A stretch of DNA of 12,444 nt from Chloroflexota bacterium (GTDB taxonomy: Bacteria; Chloroflexota; UBA11872): contig JAPOXI010000117.1 in NCBI GenBank assembly GCA_026707185.1, positions 1 to 12,444 of the forward strand, written 5' to 3'. Of the stretch, positions 1-8,526 are shown one piece after another; the first letter of the stretch is position 1, and each line of letters begins with the position of its first letter. The notes below the pieces were generated by a model. That model saw only the letters and a list, made by a program, of their open reading frames with translations, searched no databases and was not told where the DNA came from. The translations under genes were made by a program, and so were the position numbers.

Positions 1-1447
<1,447 letters not shown>

Positions 1448-1455
1448 TTAGAGCC

Positions 1456-2319
1456 ATGGAATCTGAGCTTGTCGTGCGAACGCGCGCTGAAGTGGGTGAG
1501 GGGCCGATTTGGGACCCGGGAACTGAGACGCTGGTTTGGGTTGACATAACCGGATCGGCTGTCCATCGGTTCGATCCGGCGACCGGGCGTGATGAGTGCA
1601 TGGATGTAGGGATTGACGTGGGCGCGGTTGCGGTGCGGGCGAGCGGCGGGCTGGTGATGGCGGCGGCGGATGGATTTCGGTCGCTGGAAGCGGACGGCTC
1701 GCAGACGGTGCTGGCGGAGGTTGAGGCCGATGACCCGACGATGCGAATGAACGACGGGAAGTGCGACCGGCATGGCCGCTTCTGGGCGGGCACGATGGCC
1801 TATGACGAGGCCGCCCCGGCAGGCCTGGGGAAGCTCTACCGGCTGGACCCGGATCTCAGCGTGCGAGCCATGGTGGACGGCGTGTCGATTTCCAATGGGA
1901 TCGACTGGAGTCCGGACGACCGCCTGATGTATTACATCGACAGCCCGACTCGACGGGTGGATGTCTTCGACTTCGACCTGGACGACGGCGCGATATCCAA
2001 CCGGCGCACGCTGATCAAAGTGGAAGCGTCCGTCGGATTTCCGGATGGGATGACGGTGGACGCGAACGGGGACCTGTGGGTGGCCGTGTGGGGTGGATCG
2101 CGGGTGGTGCACTACGCGCCCGACGGGAGCGAGCGGGGCATGGTGCGATTTCCGGTGAGCCAAACGTCAAGCTGTGCATTTGGCGGGGCGGACGGGCGGG
2201 ACCTGTACGTGACCTCGGCGGCGCGCGGAATCTCAGAGGAATCGGAACCGGAGGCAGGGAGCTTGTTTCGCGCGCGGCCGGGGGCGGTCGGGCAGGCGCC
2301 GAACAGCTTTAGCGGGTAG
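1456..2319 (+). CDS. SMP-30/gluconolactonase/LRE family protein
   Basis: This is a six-bladed beta-propeller lactonase of the SMP-30 (regucalcin, gluconolactonase) family, 287 aa, expected to open sugar or related lactones using one divalent metal. All the positions known from human SMP-30 can be matched: metal ligands Glu15 (GEGPIWDP), Asn147 (SISNGIDWSPD) and Asp197 (GFPDGMTVD), plus substrate contacts Arg97 and Asn99 (MRMNDGKCD). The pattern GRFWAGTM follows at 108-114. I chose the ATG at 1456 because the family begins just before the GEGP motif. GGGA lies eight bases upstream (1444-1447). The longer frame from 1405 adds 17 unrelated residues. No signal peptide is seen, so it is probably cytoplasmic. 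The gene is divergent from eno and stands alone, and its true substrate cannot be read from the sequence. A long antisense frame covers it but has no family features. Confidence 0.92.
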   Translation: MESELVVRTRAEVGEGPIWDPGTETLVWVDITGSAVHRFDPATGRDECMDVGIDVGAVAVRASGGLVMAAADGFRSLEADGSQTVLAEVEADDPTMRMNDGKCDRHGRFWAGTMAYDEAAPAGLGKLYRLDPDLSVRAMVDGVSISNGIDWSPDDRLMYYIDSPTRRVDVFDFDLDDGAISNRRTLIKVEASVGFPDGMTVDANGDLWVAVWGGSRVVHYAPDGSERGMVRFPVSQTSSCAFGGADGRDLYVTSAARGISEESEPEAGSLFRARPGAVGQAPNSFSG

Positions 2320-2362
2320 GCGTCCGGACTCCAGCGCCCATTGCCAGCCGACGAGGCGCCTA
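2317..2362. terminator. Weak inverted repeat between convergent stop codons
   Basis: TAGGCG (2317-2322) and CGCCTA (2357-2362) are perfect inverted repeats that contain the two facing stop codons, with about 34 bases between them. The loop is long and neither strand has a T tract, so this is at best a weak bidirectional terminator and may be chance. Confidence 0.2.
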
Positions 2363-3961
2363 GCGGAGGGCGACGTTGATTGCCTGGCCGGCCTCGTCGA
2401 CGGGGATGAAGGTGATCGCGTCGTGGAGCGGCTCCGGGATGCTGTCCAAGTCGTGCTCGTTCTGGCGGGGAAGCACGATGCGGCGAATGCCGCTTCGATG
2501 CGCCGCCAGGATCTTGGCCTGGACCCCTTCGGCGCGCCGCACGTGCCCGTGTGCGGTGATGCCGCCGATGGCCAGGAGCTCGGGGTCCGCCGCGCGGTCA
2601 CGCATCAGGGACACCATGGCGATGGCCGCGGCGAGGGCGAGGGAGCCTTCGTCGCCGGGCAGTTCGCTGGCGGGCAGCAGCAGGTCGGTGTCGAACTCTT
2701 CGAGCGACCGGGCGGACACGCCGAGATCCGAGAGTCGGGAGCGCACGTACGAAGGCACGACTCTGTAGCGCGGGGTGAGGTCGGCTCCCGTCGTGTCCAG
2801 GATTCGGATCTGCCCAGAGCCAGGCATCTGCACCGCTTCAATGTGTCCAAGCACTCCTCCACCGCGTCGGACAACGGCGGCCGCAACCTCCCCGGGTGAC
2901 TCACGTCGGCGGCGGTCGACACGCAGCCGCGTCGGCCGCCCAATCGTGGCACCAAGGTCCTCGATGGCGATGGCGAGCGGCCCGCCTTCGCCACGCAGGG
3001 CTCGATTGGTCATAGCGCGTCGGACAACCTTGCGGAGCAATCCGTCTAGTTCATCAACGCCCGGTTCTATGGTGTAGCTGCGGACCAGCGCGGCGAGCGC
3101 ATCTTGCTCTATGGAGACGTTGTCCAGCGGCACGTTGTATTCGCGGAGCACGGCTGGCGCCAGGGAGTCGCGTGCAATGGTGACCTTGTCGTCGTCCACG
3201 TATCCGGTGACGTCCACGAGGTCCAGGCGACTGCGTTCCAGCGGCGGGATGTCGGGCAGCCAGCGCGCGGTTGTCACAACGAGAACGCGGGAGAGGTCGA
3301 ACGGGACGTCGAAAAAGCGGTCGCGGAAGTGGCGTCGGGTGGCAGCGTCGGTCAGCGTATTCAGCAGGGACGCTCGCGTTGCCGACCAACTTCCGCCCGC
3401 GGTCTCGGTGGTTGACCCGGCCCTGGGCCAACTGCCCCCAATGGCGTCGAGTTCCTCGAGAACCAGGACGAATTCGGATTGCCCGAGCCGCTCGACCGCC
3501 CCCATGATTTCGCCTGGGGCGTGGGCATTGCCAAATAACTCGTCGGGAGACCCCAGGCGATCAAGCCGGATCGTCGCCCTCGGCAGCCCGAGTTCCTCGG
3601 CGATCTGGCGGGCAATGTAGGACTTGCCAACGCCGGGCGGTCCGACCAGGCAGAGCAGCGCGCGGGGGCCGGAGGCATCCCGCTCCGCCGCGAGTTGGTG
3701 CTCGCGCACGACCAGGTGATCGCATATCAGATCAGCGACGGGCTCGGAAATGGCGAGATCTTCGACGAGGTCGGAGTGCAGGACCGCGAACTGCGGGCGG
3801 TCCGCGCTCGCCGCGGCCCAGGGCAGGCGCAACGCGCGGGCGATTCGGTCCTCCGAGTCAAGGCTCCCGTCGAGCTGGTCCAGGCGACGACGCAGGACAT
3901 CGCTGACGGCGTCCGGCACGCGGGCCGCTGCAAGCTGGGATGCGAGTTCGGTGGTGTTCAC
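2360..3961 (-). CDS. Short Lon-type AAA+ serine peptidase lacking the N-terminal LAN domain
   Basis: The 533-aa protein aligns with Lon from just before its AAA+ module to the C-terminus; E. coli Lon is 784 aa, so the N-terminal substrate-binding LAN domain is absent. Order: short helical N-terminus (1-65), AAA+ module with Walker A GPPGVGKS (107-114), Walker B-like FVLVLEELD (164-172), putative arginine finger Arg245, then the Lon peptidase domain (about 355-533). The Ser440/Lys483 dyad (GDEGS and GVQAK) has the same 43-residue spacing as Ser679/Lys722 of E. coli Lon, without gaps. The ATPase is degenerate: Walker B Asp is Glu, sensor-1 Asn is Arg (VVTTAR), the sensor-2 region has lost its arginines (TREAGVRGLER becomes TIEPGVDELDG), and the pore-loop Tyr is missing. 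The start is GTG at 3961 with no clear Shine-Dalgarno. It is probably cytoplasmic with unknown substrates. It may be a self-limited or regulatory peptidase rather than the housekeeping Lon. Confidence 0.88.
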   Translation of the reverse strand: MNTTELASQLAAARVPDAVSDVLRRRLDQLDGSLDSEDRIARALRLPWAAASADRPQFAVLHSDLVEDLAISEPVADLICDHLVVREHQLAAERDASGPRALLCLVGPPGVGKSYIARQIAEELGLPRATIRLDRLGSPDELFGNAHAPGEIMGAVERLGQSEFVLVLEELDAIGGSWPRAGSTTETAGGSWSATRASLLNTLTDAATRRHFRDRFFDVPFDLSRVLVVTTARWLPDIPPLERSRLDLVDVTGYVDDDKVTIARDSLAPAVLREYNVPLDNVSIEQDALAALVRSYTIEPGVDELDGLLRKVVRRAMTNRALRGEGGPLAIAIEDLGATIGRPTRLRVDRRRRESPGEVAAAVVRRGGGVLGHIEAVQMPGSGQIRILDTTGADLTPRYRVVPSYVRSRLSDLGVSARSLEEFDTDLLLPASELPGDEGSLALAAAIAMVSLMRDRAADPELLAIGGITAHGHVRRAEGVQAKILAAHRSGIRRIVLPRQNEHDLDSIPEPLHDAITFIPVDEAGQAINVALR

Positions 3962-3988
3962 GGGAGTGTTGGCACGAGAGCCTGTCCG

Positions 3989-4019
3989 ATCATAGCGTTG
4001 CAGCGTGCATTGCTGTCAG
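3989..4019 (-). promoter_or_regulatory. Candidate promoter for the Lon-type gene
   Basis: The minus strand has CTGACA (4014-4019) and TATGAT (3989-3994), each five of six to the -35 and -10 consensus. The spacer is 19 bp, longer than ideal. Transcription would begin about 20-25 nt before the GTG at 3961. Confidence 0.4.
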
Positions 4020-4051
4020 TAACGAAACTTGCAGGACTCAGACCTGTAGCG

Positions 4052-4080
4052 TTGACCTGACCGCCTTGCGGCGCGATGCT
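4052..4080 (+). promoter_or_regulatory. Candidate promoter for the rhodanese-moeB operon
   Basis: TTGACC (4052-4057) is a five-of-six -35 box. At 17 bp it is followed by GATGCT (4075-4080), which matches the -10 consensus in only three positions. If used, transcription would start near 4087, which would exclude the TTG at 4080 as the rhodanese start and favour the ATG at 4116. The 154-bp gap 3962-4115 holds this site and the opposing promoter of the Lon-type gene, and nothing else I can identify. Confidence 0.3.
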
Positions 4081-4115
4081 TGAGCGTAGACGGAACATTC
4101 GAATGGTGCCAAACA

Positions 4116-4457
4116 ATGGGTCTGCCTGGATCGCCTGACTTCGATGTCGACATTCACAAGGCGAAGGAGATGATCGAGAACGGTGAGGTGGACGTGGTGG
4201 ACGTCCGCACCCAGTTTCACGCGCCGGCCATGCCAGGGGCCGACTATGTGCCGCTGGACGAGATATTGGCGCGTCCCGCCGAGGTGATCCCGTCAGGGAA
4301 GCCTCTGTTGTTCATCTGCAATGTCGGACAGACCAGCGCCGTTGCCACCCAGATGGCTCGGGCGTTGAATGTGACCGAGGCGTACAACATGGCCGGCGGC
4401 ATGACCGAGTGGGCGGAGGCCGGCTACGACACCGAGGAACCACCCGCCGGGCACTAA
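4116..4457 (+). CDS. Single-domain rhodanese-like sulfurtransferase
   Basis: This small cytoplasmic rhodanese-like protein has 113 aa from the ATG at 4116. It shows the domain's usual landmarks: VDVVDVRT (26-33), a PGADYVPLDEI segment, the active-site loop LFICNVGQTSA with Cys68, and the C-terminal AYNMAGGMTEWAEAGY. The active-site loop CNVGQT keeps the Cys and Gly of CxxGxR but has Thr in place of the usual Arg, which should change the anion pocket that binds the persulfide. A longer frame starts from TTG at 4080 (125 aa), but its added residues are not domain-like and no ribosome site precedes it. The moeB start lies 30 bp downstream on the same strand. Because MoeZ-type proteins carry a rhodanese after a MoeB domain, this protein probably supplies sulfur to the same thiocarboxylate pathway in trans. 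That partnership is inferred from position. Confidence 0.9.
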   Translation: MGLPGSPDFDVDIHKAKEMIENGEVDVVDVRTQFHAPAMPGADYVPLDEILARPAEVIPSGKPLLFICNVGQTSAVATQMARALNVTEAYNMAGGMTEWAEAGYDTEEPPAGH

Positions 4458-4487
4458 CCGCCGGCATTACCTGGAAGGCCCTTCATC

Positions 4488-5324
4488 GTGTTCACCGTTG
4501 AGCAAGTCCAGCGCTATAGCCGCCACATGCTGTTGCCGGAGGTAGGAGCGGCCGGCCAGGCGAAGATTCTGGACGCCAAGGTGCTGGCCATCGGCGCCGG
4601 TGGTCTCGGATCGCCGGTGCTTTACTACCTGGCCGCGGCCGGGGTTGGCCGGTTGGGCGTCGTGGACTTCGACACCGTCGACCGTTCGAACCTGCAGCGC
4701 CAGATCCTGCATCGCGACGACCGCGTTGGGATGCCCAAGACGGCGTCGGCGGAAGCCACGCTGACGGGGCTGAACCCGGACGTAACGGTTGTGCGGCACG
4801 ACGAGCCGCTGACCTCCGACAACGCGCTGGAGATCCTCGAGCCCTACGACATCGTGGTGAACGGTTGCGACAACTTCCCAACGCGCTATCTGGCGAACGA
4901 CGCCGCCTACTTCCTCGGTAAGCCGCTGGTGGACGGGAGTGTCATGCGCTTCGAGGGCATGGCGACCGTGTTCGAGCCAGGCACGGGCTGCTATCGCTGC
5001 TTGTACCCCACGCCGCCGCCCCCGGAAATGGCGCCGAGTTGCGCCGAGGCCGGCGTGCTGGGTGTTCTGCCGGGCCTGATCGGACTGATCCAGGCTAACG
5101 AGGTGCTGAAGCTCATCGTGGGCAATGGGACGTCTCTGACCGGACGTTTGCTGCTGCTGGATGCCATGGAGATGGAATTCCGTGAACTGAAGCTGCGGCG
5201 TGACCCCGAGTGCCCGGTCTGCGGGGAGGCCCCAACGATCACGGAACTGATCGACTACGAGGAATTCTGCGGCTTCGCCGGCGGCGACGCGGCCCCAGCG
5301 GTGATGGAGACGGTCGCCGTCTAG
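4488..5324 (+). CDS. moeB: MoeB/ThiF-family adenylyltransferase (sulfur-carrier activating, MoeZ-like without rhodanese)
   Basis: This E1-like enzyme uses ATP to adenylate the C-terminal glycine of a ubiquitin-like sulfur carrier (MoaD, ThiS or CysO type), preparing it for thiocarboxylation. The 278-aa sequence has YSRHMLLPEVG (10-20), the nucleotide loop GAGGLGSP (36-43), Asp60/Asp62, the RSNLQRQ arginine segment (66-72), Lys84, NGCDNFPTR with Asp128, and zinc-binding pairs CYRC (168-171) and CPVC (242-245). Cys185 in APSCAEAGVLG is the position of the family's mobile-loop Cys. The C-terminal LIDYEEFCG closely resembles the linker of actinobacterial MoeZ, but the protein ends soon after, with no rhodanese domain; a rhodanese is encoded immediately upstream instead. 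The start is GTG at 4488 with GGAAGG at 4473-4478, nine bases away. No sulfur-carrier gene is in the window, so molybdopterin, thiamine and cysteine roles cannot be separated. Confidence 0.93.
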   Translation: MFTVEQVQRYSRHMLLPEVGAAGQAKILDAKVLAIGAGGLGSPVLYYLAAAGVGRLGVVDFDTVDRSNLQRQILHRDDRVGMPKTASAEATLTGLNPDVTVVRHDEPLTSDNALEILEPYDIVVNGCDNFPTRYLANDAAYFLGKPLVDGSVMRFEGMATVFEPGTGCYRCLYPTPPPPEMAPSCAEAGVLGVLPGLIGLIQANEVLKLIVGNGTSLTGRLLLLDAMEMEFRELKLRRDPECPVCGEAPTITELIDYEEFCGFAGGDAAPAVMETVAV

Positions 5325-5386
5325 ACACGCGGACGTCGGCCGCTGACACGATGGTCGGCGGTCGAACGAGCTTCAGGCTCGGGTGA

Positions 5387-5417
5387 CCGGTGGCGAAGGG
5401 TGCTCCCAGATCACCGG
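5387..5417 (+). terminator. Possible hairpin after moeB
   Basis: CCGGTG (5387-5392) pairs with CACCGG (5412-5417), with a G-T pair and a small GGG/CCC stem inside. A second small hairpin, CGAGC/GCTCG, lies at 5367-5381. Neither is followed by a T tract, so any intrinsic termination is weak. The rest of the 140-bp gap 5325-5464 holds only a poor -10-like TATGCT at 5430-5435. Confidence 0.2.
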
Positions 5418-5453
5418 CACGATGCGGCGTATGCTAACGACGCGCGCTGTCGC

Positions 5454-5457
5454 GAGG
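5454..5457 (+). promoter_or_regulatory. Ribosome binding site that supports the TTG start of the kinase
   Basis: GAGG lies seven bases before the TTG at 5465. No ATG or GTG near here fits better, so this site decides the start of the sensor kinase. Confidence 0.55.
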
Positions 5458-5464
5458 CATTGCA

Positions 5465-7873
5465 TTGGCCCGGGCACCTAGTCGAACGCGTCGGCAGAGC
5501 CTCGGTGAATGGCTAGCCGCGGAGAATCGGCGTCGCGGAGGTCTGGCACGTATCTGGCCACGGCGGGTGGCATATCTGGCCTGCGGCTTGACGATCTGGG
5601 CGGCGGCGATCGTGCTTGTCTCAGTCGTCGCCATGCAGCCGATCGACTACGGCCTGAAGATCCAGCCGGCTGAACCCGGCCTATGGGAAATCGTGCAGGT
5701 GACGCCAGGCGGTCCGGCCTGGCGGGCTGGACTCGGCGCCGGGGAGCAGATTTCCTGGAACGGAGTGGGCGCGGAATCGGCAGCGGTGCCAAGTGAATCT
5801 CGAAATGAGACAGGATCGTGGGTGATCGCGGACCCTCAATCCGGGCGGGCAATCGCCATTCCCGGCCACGATCCAGCGATGCGAGCGACGACGCTGGTGC
5901 TTGCGACAGCGTTCGCGGTCGGCGCCGGCGTGGTTGCGCTCTACGGGCGGCGCCGTGTGCTGGGAACCGGCACGGCCACGATGTTTGCGGTTGCGATCGC
6001 CCTCACGCTTGGGTCCGTTGTTCCCGATGCTCGCGGCGTGCTGTCGCTGCTGATATTCGCCGCCATCGGTGTGGCGGGGCTGGCTCTGCTGCGCTTTGCC
6101 GCCGTATTTCCCATACGTGGTCCGGCGGCAACCGCGCCCGCGGTACCCGTCCTGGCCCCCACATTACTGGCGGGTCCTGTTGCGGTGCTGGTGGCGTCGT
6201 ACCAAGGCCGACCCGAGCTGTACAGCGCGGCATGGGTCACGCTGGCCCTCATTCCGGCGCTGGGTCTCACGGCTCTACTGGCCAAGTGTTTAGTCACGCT
6301 GCTGGACATCACGTTTCCGCGGGACCGGCGCGTGGCGCGCGTCTTGTTGGCAACTTTTGTGACGGCGGCCCTACCGCCGACCGCCCTGTCGCTGGTCCCG
6401 GCGGTAATAAGTGGGGCGGAGATCCTCCCGTATTCGGTATCACTGCTGGCCATTGCATCGACGTCGCTGGGCGTGGCACATGTGGCTGTGCCGACGTGGC
6501 GCATTCGTTTCCAGCGCGTGCTCCGAACGATCTTTCTGCACGGCGCGGCCTGGATCTGGCTTTTTACGCTTTACGCGCTCCTCGTGGGTGTGATCGGTCG
6601 CTATATCTCCGACCGAGCCAGCGCGGTTCCAGTGCTCTGGCTCCTCGCTGCGGCGCTGGTGGGAATCGGTGTGACGATGCCCTTCTTGCGCTGGGCTGTC
6701 CTCAAGGCGCTGTCGGGATGGGTGTATCGCGACAGTTACGACCCGCGGCGGGTCTTGCGGACGGTTAGCATGGCATTGGCCTCGACGACGTCCGTGCAGC
6801 AACTCGCCGAGTCGGTGTTGGCGCCGGTGCGTCGAGCGATCGGACTCGACTGGATCGCGGTAACGCGTGGGACTTCACCGCACGATCTTGCCGCCATCGC
6901 CTACAACAGCCTGGCTCCGACTCCTGATGACGGGCAGGTTCGCTCCGCCGTTGCCGCCGCGGGAGGGCGCGGCCAATCGGAAATCGCGGCCGTCGTCGTG
7001 CCCTGCCGGCTTGGAGACTCTGTCGTGGCCTTCGTCGTCGCGTCGATCCGGGAGGAGTCCTTTGGGCTGAGCCAGGCCGACGCCGACTTGCTGGACGCGC
7101 TGGCGAGCCAAATGGCCAGCTTCATGGTGCGCGTTGACCTCTGGGGCCAGTTGCAGGATCGAGTGCGCGAACTCGACGAAACGGCTCAGCGTCTGCAAGA
7201 GAGCCAGCAGACCCTGAGTGACCTCTATGACCAGGTCAACGGGATGCTGGAGGCTGAGCGACAGCGCATTTCGCATGACCTACACGACGAGCCGCTGCAG
7301 AAGCTGGTGCTCTTGCAGCGCGCGCTGCGCTCTGCCGCGCCGGGGCCGTACCGTGGCCGCGATGCCCTGCTGCGGTTAGTGGATACGGCCGCCGGCGACC
7401 TGCGTGAGATCTGCGAGCGGCTTCGACCGCCGGTCCTTGACGACCTGGGGCTCGAGGCCGCGCTGCGCTGGCTCGTGGACGAGGCTGGTCGCGCCGCGCC
7501 GTTCCAGATTGATCTTCAGATGGACGGCACGCCGGACGCCGAACGGCCAGACGTTGACATTGAGACCCACGTCTTTCGCGCGGCACAGGAGGCACTCAAC
7601 AACGCGCTGCGGCACGCTCAGGCGTCGTACGTTCGGATTCGACTGACCCGCGCCTCCGATGCGATTCGGCTCTCGGTGCGAGATAACGGTCGCGGGTTTC
7701 AGCCCTCGGCGGACTTCGCCGCGTATGCGGCGACGGGACACCTCGGATTGGCTGGACTGCGTGAACGGTTCACCCGTCTGGGCGGGGTGATGCAGGTTGA
7801 ATCGCAGCCGGGCGGTCCGACGATCCTGACGGTCGAAGCACCGATCCATGCCGCCGCCAGGGCCGGCGAGTGA
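5465..7873 (+). CDS. Multi-TM sensor histidine kinase, PDZ-like/GAF-like/HisKA_3 (NarL-type system)
   Basis: This 802-aa membrane kinase should autophosphorylate and pass phosphate to the adjacent regulator. Order: Arg-rich N-terminus, TM1 (about 35-57), a PDZ-like segment (about 62-105; VTPGGPAWRAGLGAGEQI), then about nine hydrophobic segments between 141 and 408, a GAF-like region (about 430-556), a coiled coil (about 558-600), HisKA_3 with RISHDLHDEPLQ (601-612) and phospho-acceptor His607, and the HATPase (about 700-795) with the N box QEALNNALRHA, DNGRGF (740-745) and the GHLGLAGLRERF lid. The HDxxxQ pattern (607-612) also predicts phosphatase activity. Nine TMs after an external PDZ put the kinase in the cytoplasm, which is topologically consistent. 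The layout recalls Bacillus ComP. The start is TTG with GAGG seven bases upstream. The last codons overlap the regulator's GTG. The stimulus is unknown. Confidence 0.93.
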   Translation: MARAPSRTRRQSLGEWLAAENRRRGGLARIWPRRVAYLACGLTIWAAAIVLVSVVAMQPIDYGLKIQPAEPGLWEIVQVTPGGPAWRAGLGAGEQISWNGVGAESAAVPSESRNETGSWVIADPQSGRAIAIPGHDPAMRATTLVLATAFAVGAGVVALYGRRRVLGTGTATMFAVAIALTLGSVVPDARGVLSLLIFAAIGVAGLALLRFAAVFPIRGPAATAPAVPVLAPTLLAGPVAVLVASYQGRPELYSAAWVTLALIPALGLTALLAKCLVTLLDITFPRDRRVARVLLATFVTAALPPTALSLVPAVISGAEILPYSVSLLAIASTSLGVAHVAVPTWRIRFQRVLRTIFLHGAAWIWLFTLYALLVGVIGRYISDRASAVPVLWLLAAALVGIGVTMPFLRWAVLKALSGWVYRDSYDPRRVLRTVSMALASTTSVQQLAESVLAPVRRAIGLDWIAVTRGTSPHDLAAIAYNSLAPTPDDGQVRSAVAAAGGRGQSEIAAVVVPCRLGDSVVAFVVASIREESFGLSQADADLLDALASQMASFMVRVDLWGQLQDRVRELDETAQRLQESQQTLSDLYDQVNGMLEAERQRISHDLHDEPLQKLVLLQRALRSAAPGPYRGRDALLRLVDTAAGDLREICERLRPPVLDDLGLEAALRWLVDEAGRAAPFQIDLQMDGTPDAERPDVDIETHVFRAAQEALNNALRHAQASYVRIRLTRASDAIRLSVRDNGRGFQPSADFAAYAATGHLGLAGLRERFTRLGGVMQVESQPGGPTILTVEAPIHAAARAGE

Positions 7874-8526
7874 CTCCGCGTCGCCCAATCCGGGTTCTGC
7901 TCGTCGATGACCACGCCATGGTGCGGGAAGGAACGGCCGCGATTCTTGCTGATGTTTCCGACATCGAGGTGGTTGGGGCGTGTGGTGACGCGGCGGCGGC
8001 CGAGCGGGCGTGCCGTCGACTCGCACCTGACGTCTGCCTTCTGGATTTCCGCATCCCGGGCGGTGGACCGCTGCTGGCTCGGCGTCTGGCGCATGTTGCA
8101 CCGGCAACCCGAGTCCTCGTGGTGTCGGCCTACGGGAAACGGGACTACGTGCGATCAATGCGAGACGCGGGCGTGCGCGGCTACGTGCTGAAGGATCTCG
8201 ACAGCGCGGGGTTAGCCGATGCCGTGCGAGCGATCCATGCCGGCGGCACGGTCTTCAAAGAGTTTCATGAGTCCGAGGCCCACGCGGCCGAAGGGCGCCT
8301 GGCGGTCGAACCACTGACGATGCGCGAACTTGATGTGCTCCGGCTGGTGGCGGAAGGCGCCTCCAATCGCGAGGCTGCGACCATGCTGGGGGTCTCGGCA
8401 AAAACGGTAGAAGCGCACCTCAGCAGCGTCTACGGAAAGTTGCGCGTGCGCTCACGCACCGAAGCTGTGGTTACGGCGGTTCGCGACGGCATCATCAATG
8501 TAGATCGGCCCGGCGCCGACCTGTAG
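7870..8526 (+). CDS. NarL/FixJ-family response regulator
   Basis: This 218-aa regulator has a receiver domain with Asp13/Asp14 (LLVDDH), phospho-acceptor Asp59 (CLLDFRIPGG), Ser86 and Lys108 (YVLKDL), followed after a short linker by a LuxR-type helix-turn-helix (about 147-207; LTMRELDVLRLVAEG and VSAKTVEAHLSSVYGKLRV). It should bind DNA when phosphorylated by the upstream kinase. The GTG start shares GTGA with the kinase stop, and AGGG lies seven bases upstream inside the kinase gene, so the two are almost certainly translationally coupled. Its last 24 codons overlap, on the other strand, the end of the Gfo/Idh gene. Its targets cannot be read from the window. The kinase promoter region and the 9496-9704 gap are candidates for binding sites, but no convincing repeated operator was seen. 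Confidence 0.95.
   Translation: MTPRRPIRVLLVDDHAMVREGTAAILADVSDIEVVGACGDAAAAERACRRLAPDVCLLDFRIPGGGPLLARRLAHVAPATRVLVVSAYGKRDYVRSMRDAGVRGYVLKDLDSAGLADAVRAIHAGGTVFKEFHESEAHAAEGRLAVEPLTMRELDVLRLVAEGASNREAATMLGVSAKTVEAHLSSVYGKLRVRSRTEAVVTAVRDGIINVDRPGADL

Noticed and set aside
2513..2521. Apparent loss of the Lon catalytic Lys (GLKEK reading as GVQAK)
   Set aside because: Counting from the end of E. coli Lon shows Lys722 is the second Lys of KEK. That one is kept here as Lys483, so the dyad is intact.
5818..6768. 316-aa plus-strand open frame inside the sensor kinase
   Set aside because: It is a +1 shadow of the membrane region, dominated by Gly, Arg, Ala and Cys. The kinase frame continues uninterrupted through it.
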